Positions 1 through 8,275 of a stretch of 27,311 nt of DNA are shown piece by piece. Position 1 is the first letter of the stretch, and each line of letters starts with the position of its first letter. The notes under the pieces are model-generated. The model worked only from the letters and a program-made list of their open reading frames with translations. It was not told where the DNA came from and searched no databases. The stretch is taken from the NCBI GenBank assembly GCA_016295665.1, contig JAEDKS010000008.1, positions 1 to 27,311 on the forward strand. Reading direction: 5' to 3'. The position numbers and the translations under genes are program-made. This stretch comes from Clostridia bacterium (GTDB taxonomy: Bacteria > Bacillota > Clostridia > Christensenellales > Aristaeellaceae).

Positions 1-450
1 CTTCAGGCTGCCGGTGGCGGTGGGCTTGGGCGTCGCCGCGCTGTCGGGCGCTACCGTCCGGGGCACGGTGGTAATCACCGGGATGGTCTGGGAGGCGGGC
101 TTGACCGTGGGGGTCTCCAGGCTCACCACGGGATTGGTCGCCACGCCGATGCCAATGGTCTGCTGGGGCTGTGTGCCGCCGCCCTGATTGGTGGCGCTGC
201 TGCCCCAGTTCCAGTTATCTGTGGGAGATTCCGTCATCTGCGGCGCGATGGTGGGGGTGGGCGTGGGCACCTGCGTGGGGATGGCCGTTGCCACGTCGTA
301 CTCCTTCCAGGGCGTGTCCTTGTTGCCGACAGGCACGGAATTGGGATCATCCGTCAGGTCATCCGGGGGAACATAGCAGGCCGTCAGCGACAGGCCCACC
401 GCCACCACGATGCCCAGCGCAAGCGCCTTCCGAAGTCTCTTTTTCGTCAT
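1..450 (-). CDS. Secreted lipoprotein, N-terminal part (gene runs off the left edge)
   Basis: The reverse strand reads an open frame of 150 codons from an ATG at 450 to the window edge without a stop. The product starts with a basic stretch (MTKKRLRK) and a hydrophobic segment ending in the lipobox LTAC, with Cys25 as the predicted lipidated residue, so it should be a membrane-anchored lipoprotein facing outward. After Cys25 comes a low-complexity region rich in Pro, Thr and Ser (for example TPTPT, PKPTAT), typical of a flexible stalk between the membrane and a distal domain. The functional domain lies beyond the window, so no function can be given. A GA-rich ribosome site (AGAGGG) lies about 10 bases before the ATG and a SigA-type promoter lies further upstream. 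The gene diverges from mrp. Confidence 0.8.
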   Translation of the reverse strand, partial: MTKKRLRKALALGIVVAVGLSLTACYVPPDDLTDDPNSVPVGNKDTPWKEYDVATAIPTQVPTPTPTIAPQMTESPTDNWNWGSSATNQGGGTQPQQTIGIGVATNPVVSLETPTVKPASQTIPVITTVPRTVAPDSAATPKPTATGSLK

Positions 451-487
451 CTACCACAACCCTCTTTCCGTCAGGTCTACGCCTACT

Positions 488-516
488 ATTGTACATGGAA
501 ACACGCCGGAAAGCAA
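488..516 (-). promoter_or_regulatory. SigA-type promoter of the lipoprotein gene
   Basis: On the reverse strand TTGCTT (516-511) is followed after exactly 17 bases by TACAAT (493-488). The predicted transcription start is near 481, about 30 bases before the lipoprotein ATG. Both hexamers are close to the vegetative consensus. Confidence 0.6.
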
Positions 517-538
517 GCAAAAAATTTAACGAATATGA

Positions 539-557
539 AATATCTTCGTCAGATATT
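539..557. promoter_or_regulatory. Short perfect dyad in the divergent lipoprotein/mrp spacer
   Basis: AATATCT and AGATATT form a perfect 7-base inverted repeat around a 5-base centre (TCGTC). It lies upstream of the lipoprotein promoter and about 180 bases before mrp. It could be an operator or a small hairpin; no regulator is suggested by the sequence. I found no convincing mrp promoter in 451-734. Confidence 0.3.
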
Positions 558-690
558 GCCCGGATGCCGGAGGAGGGGGCGCCTTCAGGGGAAAAAGCCC
601 CCTCTGTCTGTATAGACGAAAAAAGCAGCCGGTTTGTTGCAGCTTTCCGGCAGGAAATTTCGTGCAGGCGGCGAATATTTCTGCGAAAAC

Positions 691-720
691 CGGAGGGCGG
701 CAGAACGCTGCAGCCCTCTG
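691..720 (+). promoter_or_regulatory. Hairpin directly upstream of the mrp ribosome binding site
   Basis: CGGAGGGC (691-698) pairs with GCCCTCTG (713-720, one G-U pair). After a single G/A mismatch, GCAG (700-703) pairs with CTGC (708-711) around an AACG tetraloop. The stem ends one or two bases before the Shine-Dalgarno GAGGTGAG of mrp, so it could modulate ribosome loading or mRNA stability. There is no U tract, so it is not an intrinsic terminator. Confidence 0.4.
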
Positions 721-734
721 CCGAGGTGAGTAGT

Positions 735-1559
735 ATGTCTGAATGCAATCACGACTGCTCCTCCTGCCAGAGCAGGTGCGAGCATCCCACGCCGGAGAGC
801 CTGCTGGCTCCGGCGAATCCCGGCAGCCGGGTGAAGCGCGTCATCGGCGTGGTCAGCGGCAAGGGCGGCGTCGGCAAGAGCCTGATAACGGGGCTGATGG
901 CCTGTGCCATGCAGCGCCGGGGCCATCAGGCGGGTGTGCTGGACGCGGACATCACCGGCCCCAGCATGCCGCGCATGTTCGGGCTGCGCCGCAGGGCGGA
1001 GGGCTGCGAGGAGGGCATTCTGCCCGTGGTCTCCGGCACGGGCGTGAAGCTGATGAGCATCAACTGCCTGCTGGACAACGACACCGACCCGGTCATCTGG
1101 CGCGGCAGCCTGATTGCGGGCACGGTGAAGCAGTTCTGGAGCGACGTGGTCTGGGGCGATGTGGACTACATGTTCGTGGACATGCCGCCGGGAACCGGCG
1201 ATGTGCCCCTGACGGTGTTCCAGTCCCTGCCGGTGGACGGCATTCTGATCGTCACCAGCCCCCAGGAGCTGGTGAGCATGATCGTGCAGAAGGCGCTGAA
1301 CATGGCGAAGCTCATGGATGTTCCGGTGCTGGGTGTCATCGAGAACATGAGCTACATGACCTGCCCGGACTGCGGCAGGCGGCTCTATCCCTTCGGGGAG
1401 GGCCGAACGGAGCAGGTGGCCCGGACGTACGGCGTCCCGCTGCTGGCACAGCTGCCCATTGACCCCGCCATCGCCGCCGCCTGCGACGAGGGGCGGATCG
1501 AGAGCATCCGGACGGAGGAGCTGACCTGCGCCGCCGAGATTCTGGAGGCCATCGGCTGA
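735..1559 (+). CDS. mrp: Mrp/NBP35-family iron-sulfur carrier ATPase
   Basis: The 274-residue product is a P-loop ATPase of the Mrp/NBP35/ApbC group, cytosolic scaffold or carrier proteins that pass Fe-S clusters to target enzymes. The deviant Walker A GKGGVGKS is at residues 42-49, followed by the DADITGPSMPRMFG and DMPPGTGD motifs. The family's C-terminal CPDC pair at 210-213 would hold a bridging cluster between two subunits. The N-terminus carries four further cysteines (C4, C8, C11, C15), a short form of the NBP35-type N-terminal cluster that is common in anaerobes. I chose the ATG at 735 because GAGGTGAG lies just upstream; the frame stays open to 171, but that stretch looks like non-coding spacer. 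The gene stands alone and ends at a strong terminator. Confidence 0.93.
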   Translation: MSECNHDCSSCQSRCEHPTPESLLAPANPGSRVKRVIGVVSGKGGVGKSLITGLMACAMQRRGHQAGVLDADITGPSMPRMFGLRRRAEGCEEGILPVVSGTGVKLMSINCLLDNDTDPVIWRGSLIAGTVKQFWSDVVWGDVDYMFVDMPPGTGDVPLTVFQSLPVDGILIVTSPQELVSMIVQKALNMAKLMDVPVLGVIENMSYMTCPDCGRRLYPFGEGRTEQVARTYGVPLLAQLPIDPAIAAACDEGRIESIRTEELTCAAEILEAIG

Positions 1560-1589
1560 CCGCTGCGTTTGGCGGAATATCATGGAACA

Positions 1590-1632
1590 AGGCCCCGGAG
1601 AAGCCTGCATGGCGCTCCGGGGCCTGTCTTTT
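1590..1632 (+). terminator. Intrinsic terminator of mrp
   Basis: A perfect 11-bp stem (AGGCCCCGGAG, 1590-1600, with its complement at 1615-1625) is followed by GTCTTTT. It sits between the convergent mrp and ridA genes. The reverse direction lacks a good U tract, so it mainly serves mrp. Confidence 0.85.
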
Positions 1633-1646
1633 GGGGGCAAGGGCCG

Positions 1647-2027
1647 TCAGTCCTTCACGGCGATGGCTTCGATCTCCAGGTCGGCGTCCTTGGGCAGCCG
1701 GGCTACCTGCACGCAGGCCCGGGCGGGGGGATTCTCGGGGAAGAAGGCGGCATAGGCCGCGTTGACCTCCGCAAAGTCGTTCATGTCCCGCAGGAAGATG
1801 GTGGTCTTGACCACGTTCGCCATGGTGCAGCCCGCCTCCGCCAGAATGTTGCGGATGTTGTTCAGGCTCTGGGTGGTCTGCTCGCCCACGGGGCCGTCCA
1901 GCAGCGCGCCGGTGGCGGGCACGATGGGCAGCTGACCGCTGACAAAGACCAGCTTGCAGGCCTGAATGCCCTGGGAGTAGGGGCCGATGGCGGCGGGAGC
2001 GTTGGGGGTGTTGAGTACCTTGTTCAT
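1647..2027 (-). CDS. ridA: RidA/YjgF/UK114 family 2-iminobutanoate/2-iminopropanoate deaminase
   Basis: This 126-residue protein has the usual length and the full signature of the RidA family. RidA is a cytosolic trimer that hydrolyses reactive enamine/imine intermediates released by PLP enzymes such as threonine dehydratase, which protects other PLP enzymes. Visible hallmarks are IGPYSQG at 14-20, FVSGQLP at 28-34, the active-site arginine R103 in PPARACV, and the closing LEIEAIA with E118 and E120. Start: an ATG preceded by GCGAGG. The gene is monocistronic, with an extended -10 promoter upstream. The best biological link in this window is the PLP aminotransferase at 17519, but the two are not adjacent. 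Confidence 0.95.
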   Translation of the reverse strand: MNKVLNTPNAPAAIGPYSQGIQACKLVFVSGQLPIVPATGALLDGPVGEQTTQSLNNIRNILAEAGCTMANVVKTTIFLRDMNDFAEVNAAYAAFFPENPPARACVQVARLPKDADLEIEAIAVKD

Positions 2028-2123
2028 GATGTTGCCTCGCTTTCCAAAGGATCACGTCCCGGTGCCCGGCGCGGGCAGCGCGGGACGCGGATGGTTCCGG
2101 TTCATGGGGAAGGGTTCCCCAAC

Positions 2124-2134
2124 ATGATAGCACA
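2124..2134 (-). promoter_or_regulatory. Extended -10 promoter of ridA
   Basis: The reverse strand reads TGTGCTATCAT, an extended -10 element (TG-n-TATCAT). No good -35 lies 17 bases upstream. The same 11-base word, with at most one change, recurs at several other promoters in this window, which supports the call. Confidence 0.5.
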
Positions 2135-2138
2135 GGAT

Positions 2139-2160
2139 ACGCCCCTCGGCGTGTTTTTTT
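2139..2160 (+). terminator. Small forward-strand terminator behind the ridA promoter
   Basis: ACGCC-CCTC-GGCGT is followed by G and seven T residues, the textbook shape of an intrinsic terminator on the forward strand. Both flanking genes (ridA, hflX) are on the reverse strand, so it would stop antisense transcription heading into hflX. It overlaps the place where the ridA -35 would be. Confidence 0.5.
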
Positions 2161-2175
2161 GCTGTTTCCGGGGTG

Positions 2176-3933
2176 TTACCGGCTGACCACCCGGACGCCC
2201 AGACGGCTGACCGCCCGGTCGCGATCCGCCTGGGACAGCACCATGGTCAGCTCGGTGCCCTCGTCGGTGTGATTCTCGCTGAGGACGCGCCCCAGCGGAC
2301 GCAGCTGGCTCATGAGACCGTACTGGCTGAAGGGCAGGAAGAAGGTCACGGGGGCGAAGGTGCGCTGCAGCTCATCGGCGATGCGCTGCTGAAGCAGGTC
2401 AAGCCCCTCGCCCGTTTTGGCGGACACCAGCACCGCGCCGGGAAGGGCGGGAGTGGTGCGGCCCAGGTCGCACTTGTTCAGCACCTCGATGCGGGGCTGT
2501 CCGGTGGCACCCAGCTCCTGAAGCACCTGCTCCACGGTGTCGTGCTGGGCCTGCATTTCCTCCGACGCGCCGTCGGACACGATCACCAGCACATCCGCCA
2601 GCGCCGCCTCGTCCAGGGTGGAACGGAAGGCGCTGACCAGGGTATGGGGCAGCTTGCGGATGAAGCCGACGGTGTCCACCAGCAGGTAGGGCGTGTGCTC
2701 TCTGGTTTCCAGCCTGCGGCTCACCGCGTCCAGGGTGGCAAAGAGCTGATCCTGCACGTACACGTTGGCGCCGGTCAGCCGGTTGAGCAGGGTGGACTTG
2801 CCGGCGTTGGTGTAGCCCACCAGCGCCACCACGGGAATCTCGTTGCGCTCCCGGTTCTTCCGGCGCAGCTCCCGCTGCTTTTCCAGCGCCTCCAGCCGGC
2901 GGCGCAGGTCGGTCATGCGGTCGCGGATGCGGCGGCGGTTCATCTCCAGCCGGGACTCGCCGGGGCCCCGGGTGCCGATGCCGCCTGCCAGCCGGGACAG
3001 CACCAGACCCTCGCCGATGAGGCGGGTGGACTGGTACTGCAGCTGCGCCAGCTCCACCTGCAGCTTGCCCTCCGCCGAGGTGGCCCGCTGCGCAAAGATG
3101 TCCAGAATCAGCGTGGTGCGGTCGATGACCTTCAGGTGCAGCACGTCCTCCAGATTGCGCATCTGAATGCCGGACAGCTCCTCGTCGAAGATGCACAGGT
3201 CGGCCTCCAGCGCCTGACACTCCCGTGCCAGCTCCTCGGCGCGGCCCTTGCCGATGAACAGGGCGGTGTCGGGCCTGTCCCGCTTCTGCAGGAACATGCC
3301 CACCACCTGCGCGCCGGCGGTGTCCGCCAGCCGGGCCAGCTCCTGCAGGGACTCCTCGCTCTCGATGCCCATCAGCACCGCCCGCTCGGGCACATCGCTC
3401 TCCCGGGGCTCGTCCCGGCCCACCAGCGCGTCGCTCTCGTCAATCTGCCGCAGCCAGTCCTCCTCCGGCACCCGGTACCAGCGAACAGGGTCGTCCATCA
3501 GCACATTCTGCTTCTCCGCCAGGAAGGCCGCCTGGACGTAGGTCGGCTCGCCCTTCAGGCATCCCACCGCCACCATGGCGTCGTAGCGGAAGGAGCGCAG
3601 AGCGCTGATGTCCACATCGCTGAGCCGTCCGTCGCCATTGGGGTGGGTATGGACACAGCGGACGCAGCTGAGCCGGTTGGCGTTGCGCCGCAGCCGGAAA
3701 TCTCGCAGCTCCACGTCCCGGTCCGTGCCCACGGACACGTCCACCACCTCGCCGTCGCGGGTGATGTACAGCGCGATCTCCCGGTTCATGACCGCGGTGA
3801 AGCGGGCCAGCAGCTGCATCAGCTCCCGGGGGAGAAAGTCGCCGGGCTCCAGACGATAATCGTACAGGGATGCCAGCGCCTCAATCACCGCGTCGCGCAC
3901 CCCGGAGAGATTGCCATTTACTTTTTGCTTCAT
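2176..3933 (-). CDS. hflX: Ribosome-associated GTPase HflX with N-terminal JAMM-like domain
   Basis: The 585-residue product is HflX, a GTPase that binds the 50S subunit and splits or rescues stalled and stress-inactivated ribosomes. The core starts near residue 183, with the glycine-rich GGIGTRGPGE loop and an Arg/Glu-rich coiled coil before the G domain. The G domain has P-loop GYTNAGKS (373-380), DTVGF and NKCD. Residues 1-180 are extra relative to E. coli-type HflX. They contain E52 and an H95-x-H97-x7-S105-x2-D108 motif, the JAMM/MPN metalloprotease pattern also seen in RadC. From memory, other clostridial HflX proteins share such an extension; its activity is not known to me. Start: the ATG at 3933, with AAAGGAA 9 bases upstream; the frame continues to 4056, but that part is the structured leader. 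Confidence 0.93.
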   Translation of the reverse strand: MKQKVNGNLSGVRDAVIEALASLYDYRLEPGDFLPRELMQLLARFTAVMNREIALYITRDGEVVDVSVGTDRDVELRDFRLRRNANRLSCVRCVHTHPNGDGRLSDVDISALRSFRYDAMVAVGCLKGEPTYVQAAFLAEKQNVLMDDPVRWYRVPEEDWLRQIDESDALVGRDEPRESDVPERAVLMGIESEESLQELARLADTAGAQVVGMFLQKRDRPDTALFIGKGRAEELARECQALEADLCIFDEELSGIQMRNLEDVLHLKVIDRTTLILDIFAQRATSAEGKLQVELAQLQYQSTRLIGEGLVLSRLAGGIGTRGPGESRLEMNRRRIRDRMTDLRRRLEALEKQRELRRKNRERNEIPVVALVGYTNAGKSTLLNRLTGANVYVQDQLFATLDAVSRRLETREHTPYLLVDTVGFIRKLPHTLVSAFRSTLDEAALADVLVIVSDGASEEMQAQHDTVEQVLQELGATGQPRIEVLNKCDLGRTTPALPGAVLVSAKTGEGLDLLQQRIADELQRTFAPVTFFLPFSQYGLMSQLRPLGRVLSENHTDEGTELTMVLSQADRDRAVSRLGVRVVSR

Positions 3934-4145
3934 GCAAGCATTCCTTTCTGCATCCGAATGCAGGGTCTCCCGATGGGCGGCATACAGCCGGGCCGGTGCG
4001 CACAGGAAAAGAGCGCACCCCGCACGTTGGTCATCCTGCCAGCGCCGCGCCGCCAAAAGGGCGCAGCGATCCCGTCGGTACAGGGAAGTGGTCAGCAGGA
4101 ATTACCAACGCATCGAATCGGGTCACGCTCCTTCTTTCTTGCGAT
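3934..4145 (-). promoter_or_regulatory. Long structured 5' leader of hflX (candidate cis-regulatory RNA)
   Basis: From the promoter at 4152-4180 the predicted mRNA leader is about 210 nt. In RNA order it has a long-range stem: CGTTGGT (4110-4104) with ACCAACG (4031-4025), continued after a small internal loop by CCTGC (4099-4095) with GCAGG (4039-4035). Next comes a 7-bp hairpin, GGTGCGC (4019-4013) with GCGCACC (4001-3995), and then a perfect 6-bp hairpin at 3963-3948. The last one abuts the Shine-Dalgarno sequence (3947-3941). None has a U tract, so control would act on translation or stability rather than by simple termination. It matches no riboswitch class I can recognise. Confidence 0.45.
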
Positions 4146-4151
4146 GGGTGT

Positions 4152-4180
4152 ATCATAGCACAATCCGGCTGTTTTTTCAA
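4152..4180 (-). promoter_or_regulatory. Promoter of hflX
   Basis: On the reverse strand TTGAAA (4180-4175), a 17-base spacer and TATGAT (4157-4152), with the extended TGTGC just before the -10. This is one of the best promoters in the window and implies a 210-nt leader. Confidence 0.75.
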
Positions 4181-4222
4181 GAGTGAATCTGTGGGAGGGC
4201 ACATCCGCCCGGCAGCGGGGCA

Positions 4223-5092
4223 TCAGTGCCCGGGCGCCGCCTCGCAGGAGGCCCGGGAGATCAGCGGGCGGCCCTCCATGGGGAGCTGGGCGGGGAGCAG
4301 CCGGTAGCGGGTGCCCGCCTCGCCGACGGTACTGGTGTCCAGATACTGGATGTAGGCCAGGTTCTTCATGATGTACAGGAAGGTGTCGATGTGGCTGCGC
4401 TGAAGCGCGGTCAGGTCGTTCAGCGCCTCGCCCGGGGCCACGGGCGTGCAGAACGCCTGCGCGGCGCCCCTGTCCCGGATTTCCAGAATGGACAGCGGCG
4501 TGCCGCGCTCATCGACCCAGTACTGGTTGTTGGTGATGTCCAGCATGACCCACTTGCCAAGCGCCGTATCCCAGATTTCGTTCACCACGTGGCAGTCCTG
4601 GTCGTAGACGGAGTTCGGCATGATCCACACCTTGCGCGCATAAATGCCCAGCGCCAGGCACATTTCGTTGAGAATCTGCGCCTTGCTCCGGCAGTTGATG
4701 CCGTGGGCGGGGTTGTCAAGGCTGTAGGAGAGCAGAGCGAGGGCGTTCATCTCCACATGGTTGTCGTAGTCGCTTTGGTGGCGGAGCCGGGGCGCGAAGG
4801 CGTTCATCAGCCGCAGGGCCCGCTCCAGCTCGGAGCCCTCTCCGGCAAGCCGCTCCAGGTCGTATTCCGTCCGCAGCTGATCGTAGGACGCGTGGTCGAA
4901 GTCATAGGTGAACTGTACCGTCTCACCCTCCGCAAACGTCTCGTAGCGCTTCAGGATGCCGGATTCCATGATGTAAATCTCGTCCGGGCTCTGCAGGTAG
5001 CAGTCATAGTCCCGGAAAAGCAGGTAGCCGTTGAGCCCCGCGCTGCCGAGCAGCAGCAGAAGGAGCAGCGCGATGAGGGCGTGCCGTTTCAT
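4223..5092 (-). CDS. Membrane-anchored transglutaminase-like (cysteine protease fold) protein
   Basis: The 289-residue product begins with a short basic end and a Leu-rich hydrophobic segment (about residues 5-25) that is a signal anchor or uncleaved signal peptide, so the rest should be outside the membrane. The middle carries a transglutaminase-like catalytic triad in the right order and spacing: Cys134 in GINCRSKA, His168 in DCHVVNEI, and Asp185 in MLDITNN. Proteins of this fold act as peptidases or amidases or cross-link proteins; the substrate cannot be told. I chose the ATG at 5092 because GGAGG lies 7 bases upstream and the hydrophobic segment starts there. It has its own promoter, back to back with that of asnS. 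The C-terminal third (about 200-289) has no feature I recognise. Confidence 0.75.
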   Translation of the reverse strand: MKRHALIALLLLLLLGSAGLNGYLLFRDYDCYLQSPDEIYIMESGILKRYETFAEGETVQFTYDFDHASYDQLRTEYDLERLAGEGSELERALRLMNAFAPRLRHQSDYDNHVEMNALALLSYSLDNPAHGINCRSKAQILNEMCLALGIYARKVWIMPNSVYDQDCHVVNEIWDTALGKWVMLDITNNQYWVDERGTPLSILEIRDRGAAQAFCTPVAPGEALNDLTALQRSHIDTFLYIMKNLAYIQYLDTSTVGEAGTRYRLLPAQLPMEGRPLISRASCEAAPGH

Positions 5093-5125
5093 TTGTTTTC
5101 CTCCCCGTGGGTACAGGATGGGGTC

Positions 5126-5155
5126 ATGATAGCACACCCCGCCCGGGAAAGTCAA
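5126..5155 (-). promoter_or_regulatory. Promoter of the transglutaminase-like gene
   Basis: On the reverse strand TTGACT (5155-5150), an 18-base spacer and TATCAT (5131-5126), with TGTGC before the -10. It is divergent from the asnS promoter, with 18 bases between the two -35 boxes. Confidence 0.75.
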
Positions 5156-5173
5156 CCTTTCCTGCAAAAGGCG

Positions 5174-5202
5174 TTGCACCCCACCCGCTTTTGTGGTATC
5201 AT
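5174..5202 (+). promoter_or_regulatory. Promoter of asnS
   Basis: TTGCAC (5174-5179), a 17-base spacer and TATCAT (5197-5202), preceded by TGTGG (extended -10). The leader is only about 55 nt, with no T-box or terminator, so asnS appears not to be controlled by tRNA-dependent attenuation here. Confidence 0.75.
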
Positions 5203-5264
5203 ATTCCCGGAAGAAACCGGTTTTCAGACCGTTCCGATTTGCACATACAGGAGGTACGCAGCCC

Positions 5265-6635
<1,371 letters not shown>

Positions 6636-6649
6636 TGACCGGATGAACC

Positions 6650-6683
6650 CGGAGGCGCTTTCGCGGGAAGCGCCTCCGTTTTT
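6650..6683 (+). terminator. Intrinsic terminator of asnS
   Basis: An 11-bp GC-rich stem (CGGAGGCGCTT, 6650-6660, with its exact complement at 6668-6678) with a 7-base loop is followed by TTTTT. Confidence 0.9.
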
Positions 6684-6713
6684 GTATTCATTCGTGGGAT
6701 GCCGGAGGGGGTC

Positions 6714-6742
6714 TTCTCAAAATCGGTCAACGGCCTTATAAT
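6714..6742 (+). promoter_or_regulatory. Promoter of the TetR-ABC operon
   Basis: TTCTCA (6714-6719), a 17-base spacer and a perfect TATAAT (6737-6742). The transcription start would be near 6749, about 27 bases before the TetR start. I see no clear palindromic operator, though autoregulation would be expected for a TetR gene placed first. Confidence 0.65.
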
Positions 6743-6775
6743 GGAAAACAGTTCACAAAGGAGGAGGTGCCGGCG

Positions 6776-7396
6776 GTGAATGAGAAGTTCTTTGCCCTGC
6801 CCGAGGAGAAGCAGCGGGCGATTCTGAATGCGGGGTACCGGGTGTTTGCGAACAACAGCTACAAGAAAAGTCCCATGAGCGAGATTGCGTCGGAGGCGGG
6901 CATCAGCAAGGCGCTGCTGTTCCACTACTTCCACAACAAGAAGGAGCTGTATCTCTATCTGTGGGATGCCTGCGCGAAGATGACCATCCGGGAGCTGAAG
7001 GCCAGCGGCTGCTATGGACAGAGCGACCTGTTTGACGGGCTGTACCTCGGCATGAAGGCGAAGGTGCGGCTCATGCGGCAGTACCCGTACCTGGGGCGCT
7101 TCACCATGCGGGCCTTCTACGAGACGGACCCGGAGGTCCATGACGAGCTGCAGAAAAGCATCGCCCGGTACGGCGCCTTCCGGGCCAACGCCCGGCTGCT
7201 GCCACTGGACCCGGAGCGGTTCGTGCCGGGGCTCGACCTGACGATGATGTACCTCGATATGTACTGGGCATCCGAGGGGTACCTGTGGGAGAAGATGCAG
7301 GAGGGCGAGCCGAGTGTGGATGAGATGGAGAAGGACTTCATGCGGTTGATTGATTTCTGGCGGAGCATCTATCAGCGAAAGGAGACGGAGACATGA
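6776..7396 (+). CDS. TetR/AcrR-family regulator of the downstream ABC exporter
   Basis: The 206-residue product has a TetR-type DNA-binding domain at its N-terminus: helices around residues 12-25 and a helix-turn-helix around 34-54 (SEIASEAGISKALLFHYFHNKKELY). The remaining 150 residues are the variable ligand-binding and dimer domain. Two GTG codons compete. The one at 6767 lies inside the Shine-Dalgarno GGAGGAGG, so I chose the GTG at 6776, 8 bases after it. The gene ends in an ATGA overlap with the ABC ATPase gene, so the two are translationally coupled. The regulator most likely controls its own operon; its ligand is unknown. Confidence 0.88.
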   Translation: MNEKFFALPEEKQRAILNAGYRVFANNSYKKSPMSEIASEAGISKALLFHYFHNKKELYLYLWDACAKMTIRELKASGCYGQSDLFDGLYLGMKAKVRLMRQYPYLGRFTMRAFYETDPEVHDELQKSIARYGAFRANARLLPLDPERFVPGLDLTMMYLDMYWASEGYLWEKMQEGEPSVDEMEKDFMRLIDFWRSIYQRKETET

Positions 7397-8265
7397 ACGT
7401 CATTGAGACCCGGGGCCTGACCAAGTACTACGGCAGGCAGCGCGGCATTGAGAACGTGAGCTTTGAGGTGGAGGAGGGGGAAATCTACGGCTTCGTGGGG
7501 CCGAACGGCGCCGGAAAATCCACCACCATCCGCACGCTGCTGAACCTGATTCACAAAACCGGCGGCGAGGCCCGTATCTTCGGGCTGGACTGCGAGCGGG
7601 ATAGCCGGAAGATTCTGCGGCAGGTGGGCTACCTGCCCAGCGAGGTGTTCTACTACGACCGGATGCGGGCCATTGACCTGCTGCGCTACGCCGCGTCCTT
7701 CTACGGCGTGGACAGCACCGGACGCATCCACGCGCTGGCGGAGCGGTTGCAGCTTGACCTGAACCGCCGGGTGGAGGACATGAGCCTGGGCAACCGCAAG
7801 AAGGTGGGCATCATTCAGGGCCTGCTGCACAGCCCCCGGCTCATCATTCTGGACGAGCCCACCAGCGGTCTTGACCCGCTGATGCAGCGCACCTTCTTCG
7901 ACCTGCTCCGGGAGGAGAACGAGCGGGGCGCCACCGTGCTGTTCTCCTCGCACATTCTGGGGGAGGTGCAGCGGCTGTGCCGCCGGGTGGCCATCGTGCG
8001 GGACGGCACCATCGCCTCGGTGGAGGACATGGCGCAGCTTCGCGGAAGCGCCTGCAAGCGGGTCACCCTGACCCTGCGGGAGGGCGGCTTCAACCCGGGG
8101 AGGCTGGAGGGCGTGGCGAGTCTGGAGGAGCGCGGTCGGGAGGTCACCTTCCTGTACCGGGGCGACTGCCAGCGGCTGCTCGCGCAGCTGAGCGGGTACC
8201 CGCTGGAGAATGTGGACATCACCGAGCCCTCGCTGGAGGAGATGTTCATGCACTACTACGCGTGA
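7393..8265 (+). CDS. ABC transporter ATP-binding protein (ABC-2 type exporter)
   Basis: This 290-residue cytosolic ATPase subunit drives the two permeases that follow. Walker A is GPNGAGKST (36-44); Walker B LIILDEP is at 150-156, preceded by a divergent signature SLGNRKKV in place of LSGGQ. The D-loop SGLDP and the switch histidine in SSHIL are also present. The C-terminal 70 residues are the small domain typical of exporters of the YtrB/BcrA/CcmA-like group. The start ATG overlaps the stop of the TetR gene by ATGA. The stop is 10 bases before the first permease. The substrate is unknown; drugs, peptides or lipids are typical for this class. Confidence 0.92.
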   Translation: MNVIETRGLTKYYGRQRGIENVSFEVEEGEIYGFVGPNGAGKSTTIRTLLNLIHKTGGEARIFGLDCERDSRKILRQVGYLPSEVFYYDRMRAIDLLRYAASFYGVDSTGRIHALAERLQLDLNRRVEDMSLGNRKKVGIIQGLLHSPRLIILDEPTSGLDPLMQRTFFDLLREENERGATVLFSSHILGEVQRLCRRVAIVRDGTIASVEDMAQLRGSACKRVTLTLREGGFNPGRLEGVASLEERGREVTFLYRGDCQRLLAQLSGYPLENVDITEPSLEEMFMHYYA

Positions 8266-8275
8266 GGTGACAGCG

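Noticed and set aside
171..734. Open frame continuous with mrp back to 171.
   Set aside because: It overlaps the lipoprotein gene and its promoter on the other strand and codes for a compositionally odd sequence; the ribosome site and homology support the start at 735.
3934..4056. In-frame extension of HflX to an ATG at 4056.
   Set aside because: It has no good ribosome site, and the stretch forms the hairpins of the leader.
2173..4158. Very long forward frame of 661 codons over hflX.
   Set aside because: High G+C gives long antisense frames; its product is Gln/His/Leu-rich with no motifs, and the opposite strand encodes HflX.
6767..6769. GTG at 6767 as the start of the TetR gene.
   Set aside because: It overlaps the Shine-Dalgarno sequence itself; the GTG at 6776 has proper spacing.
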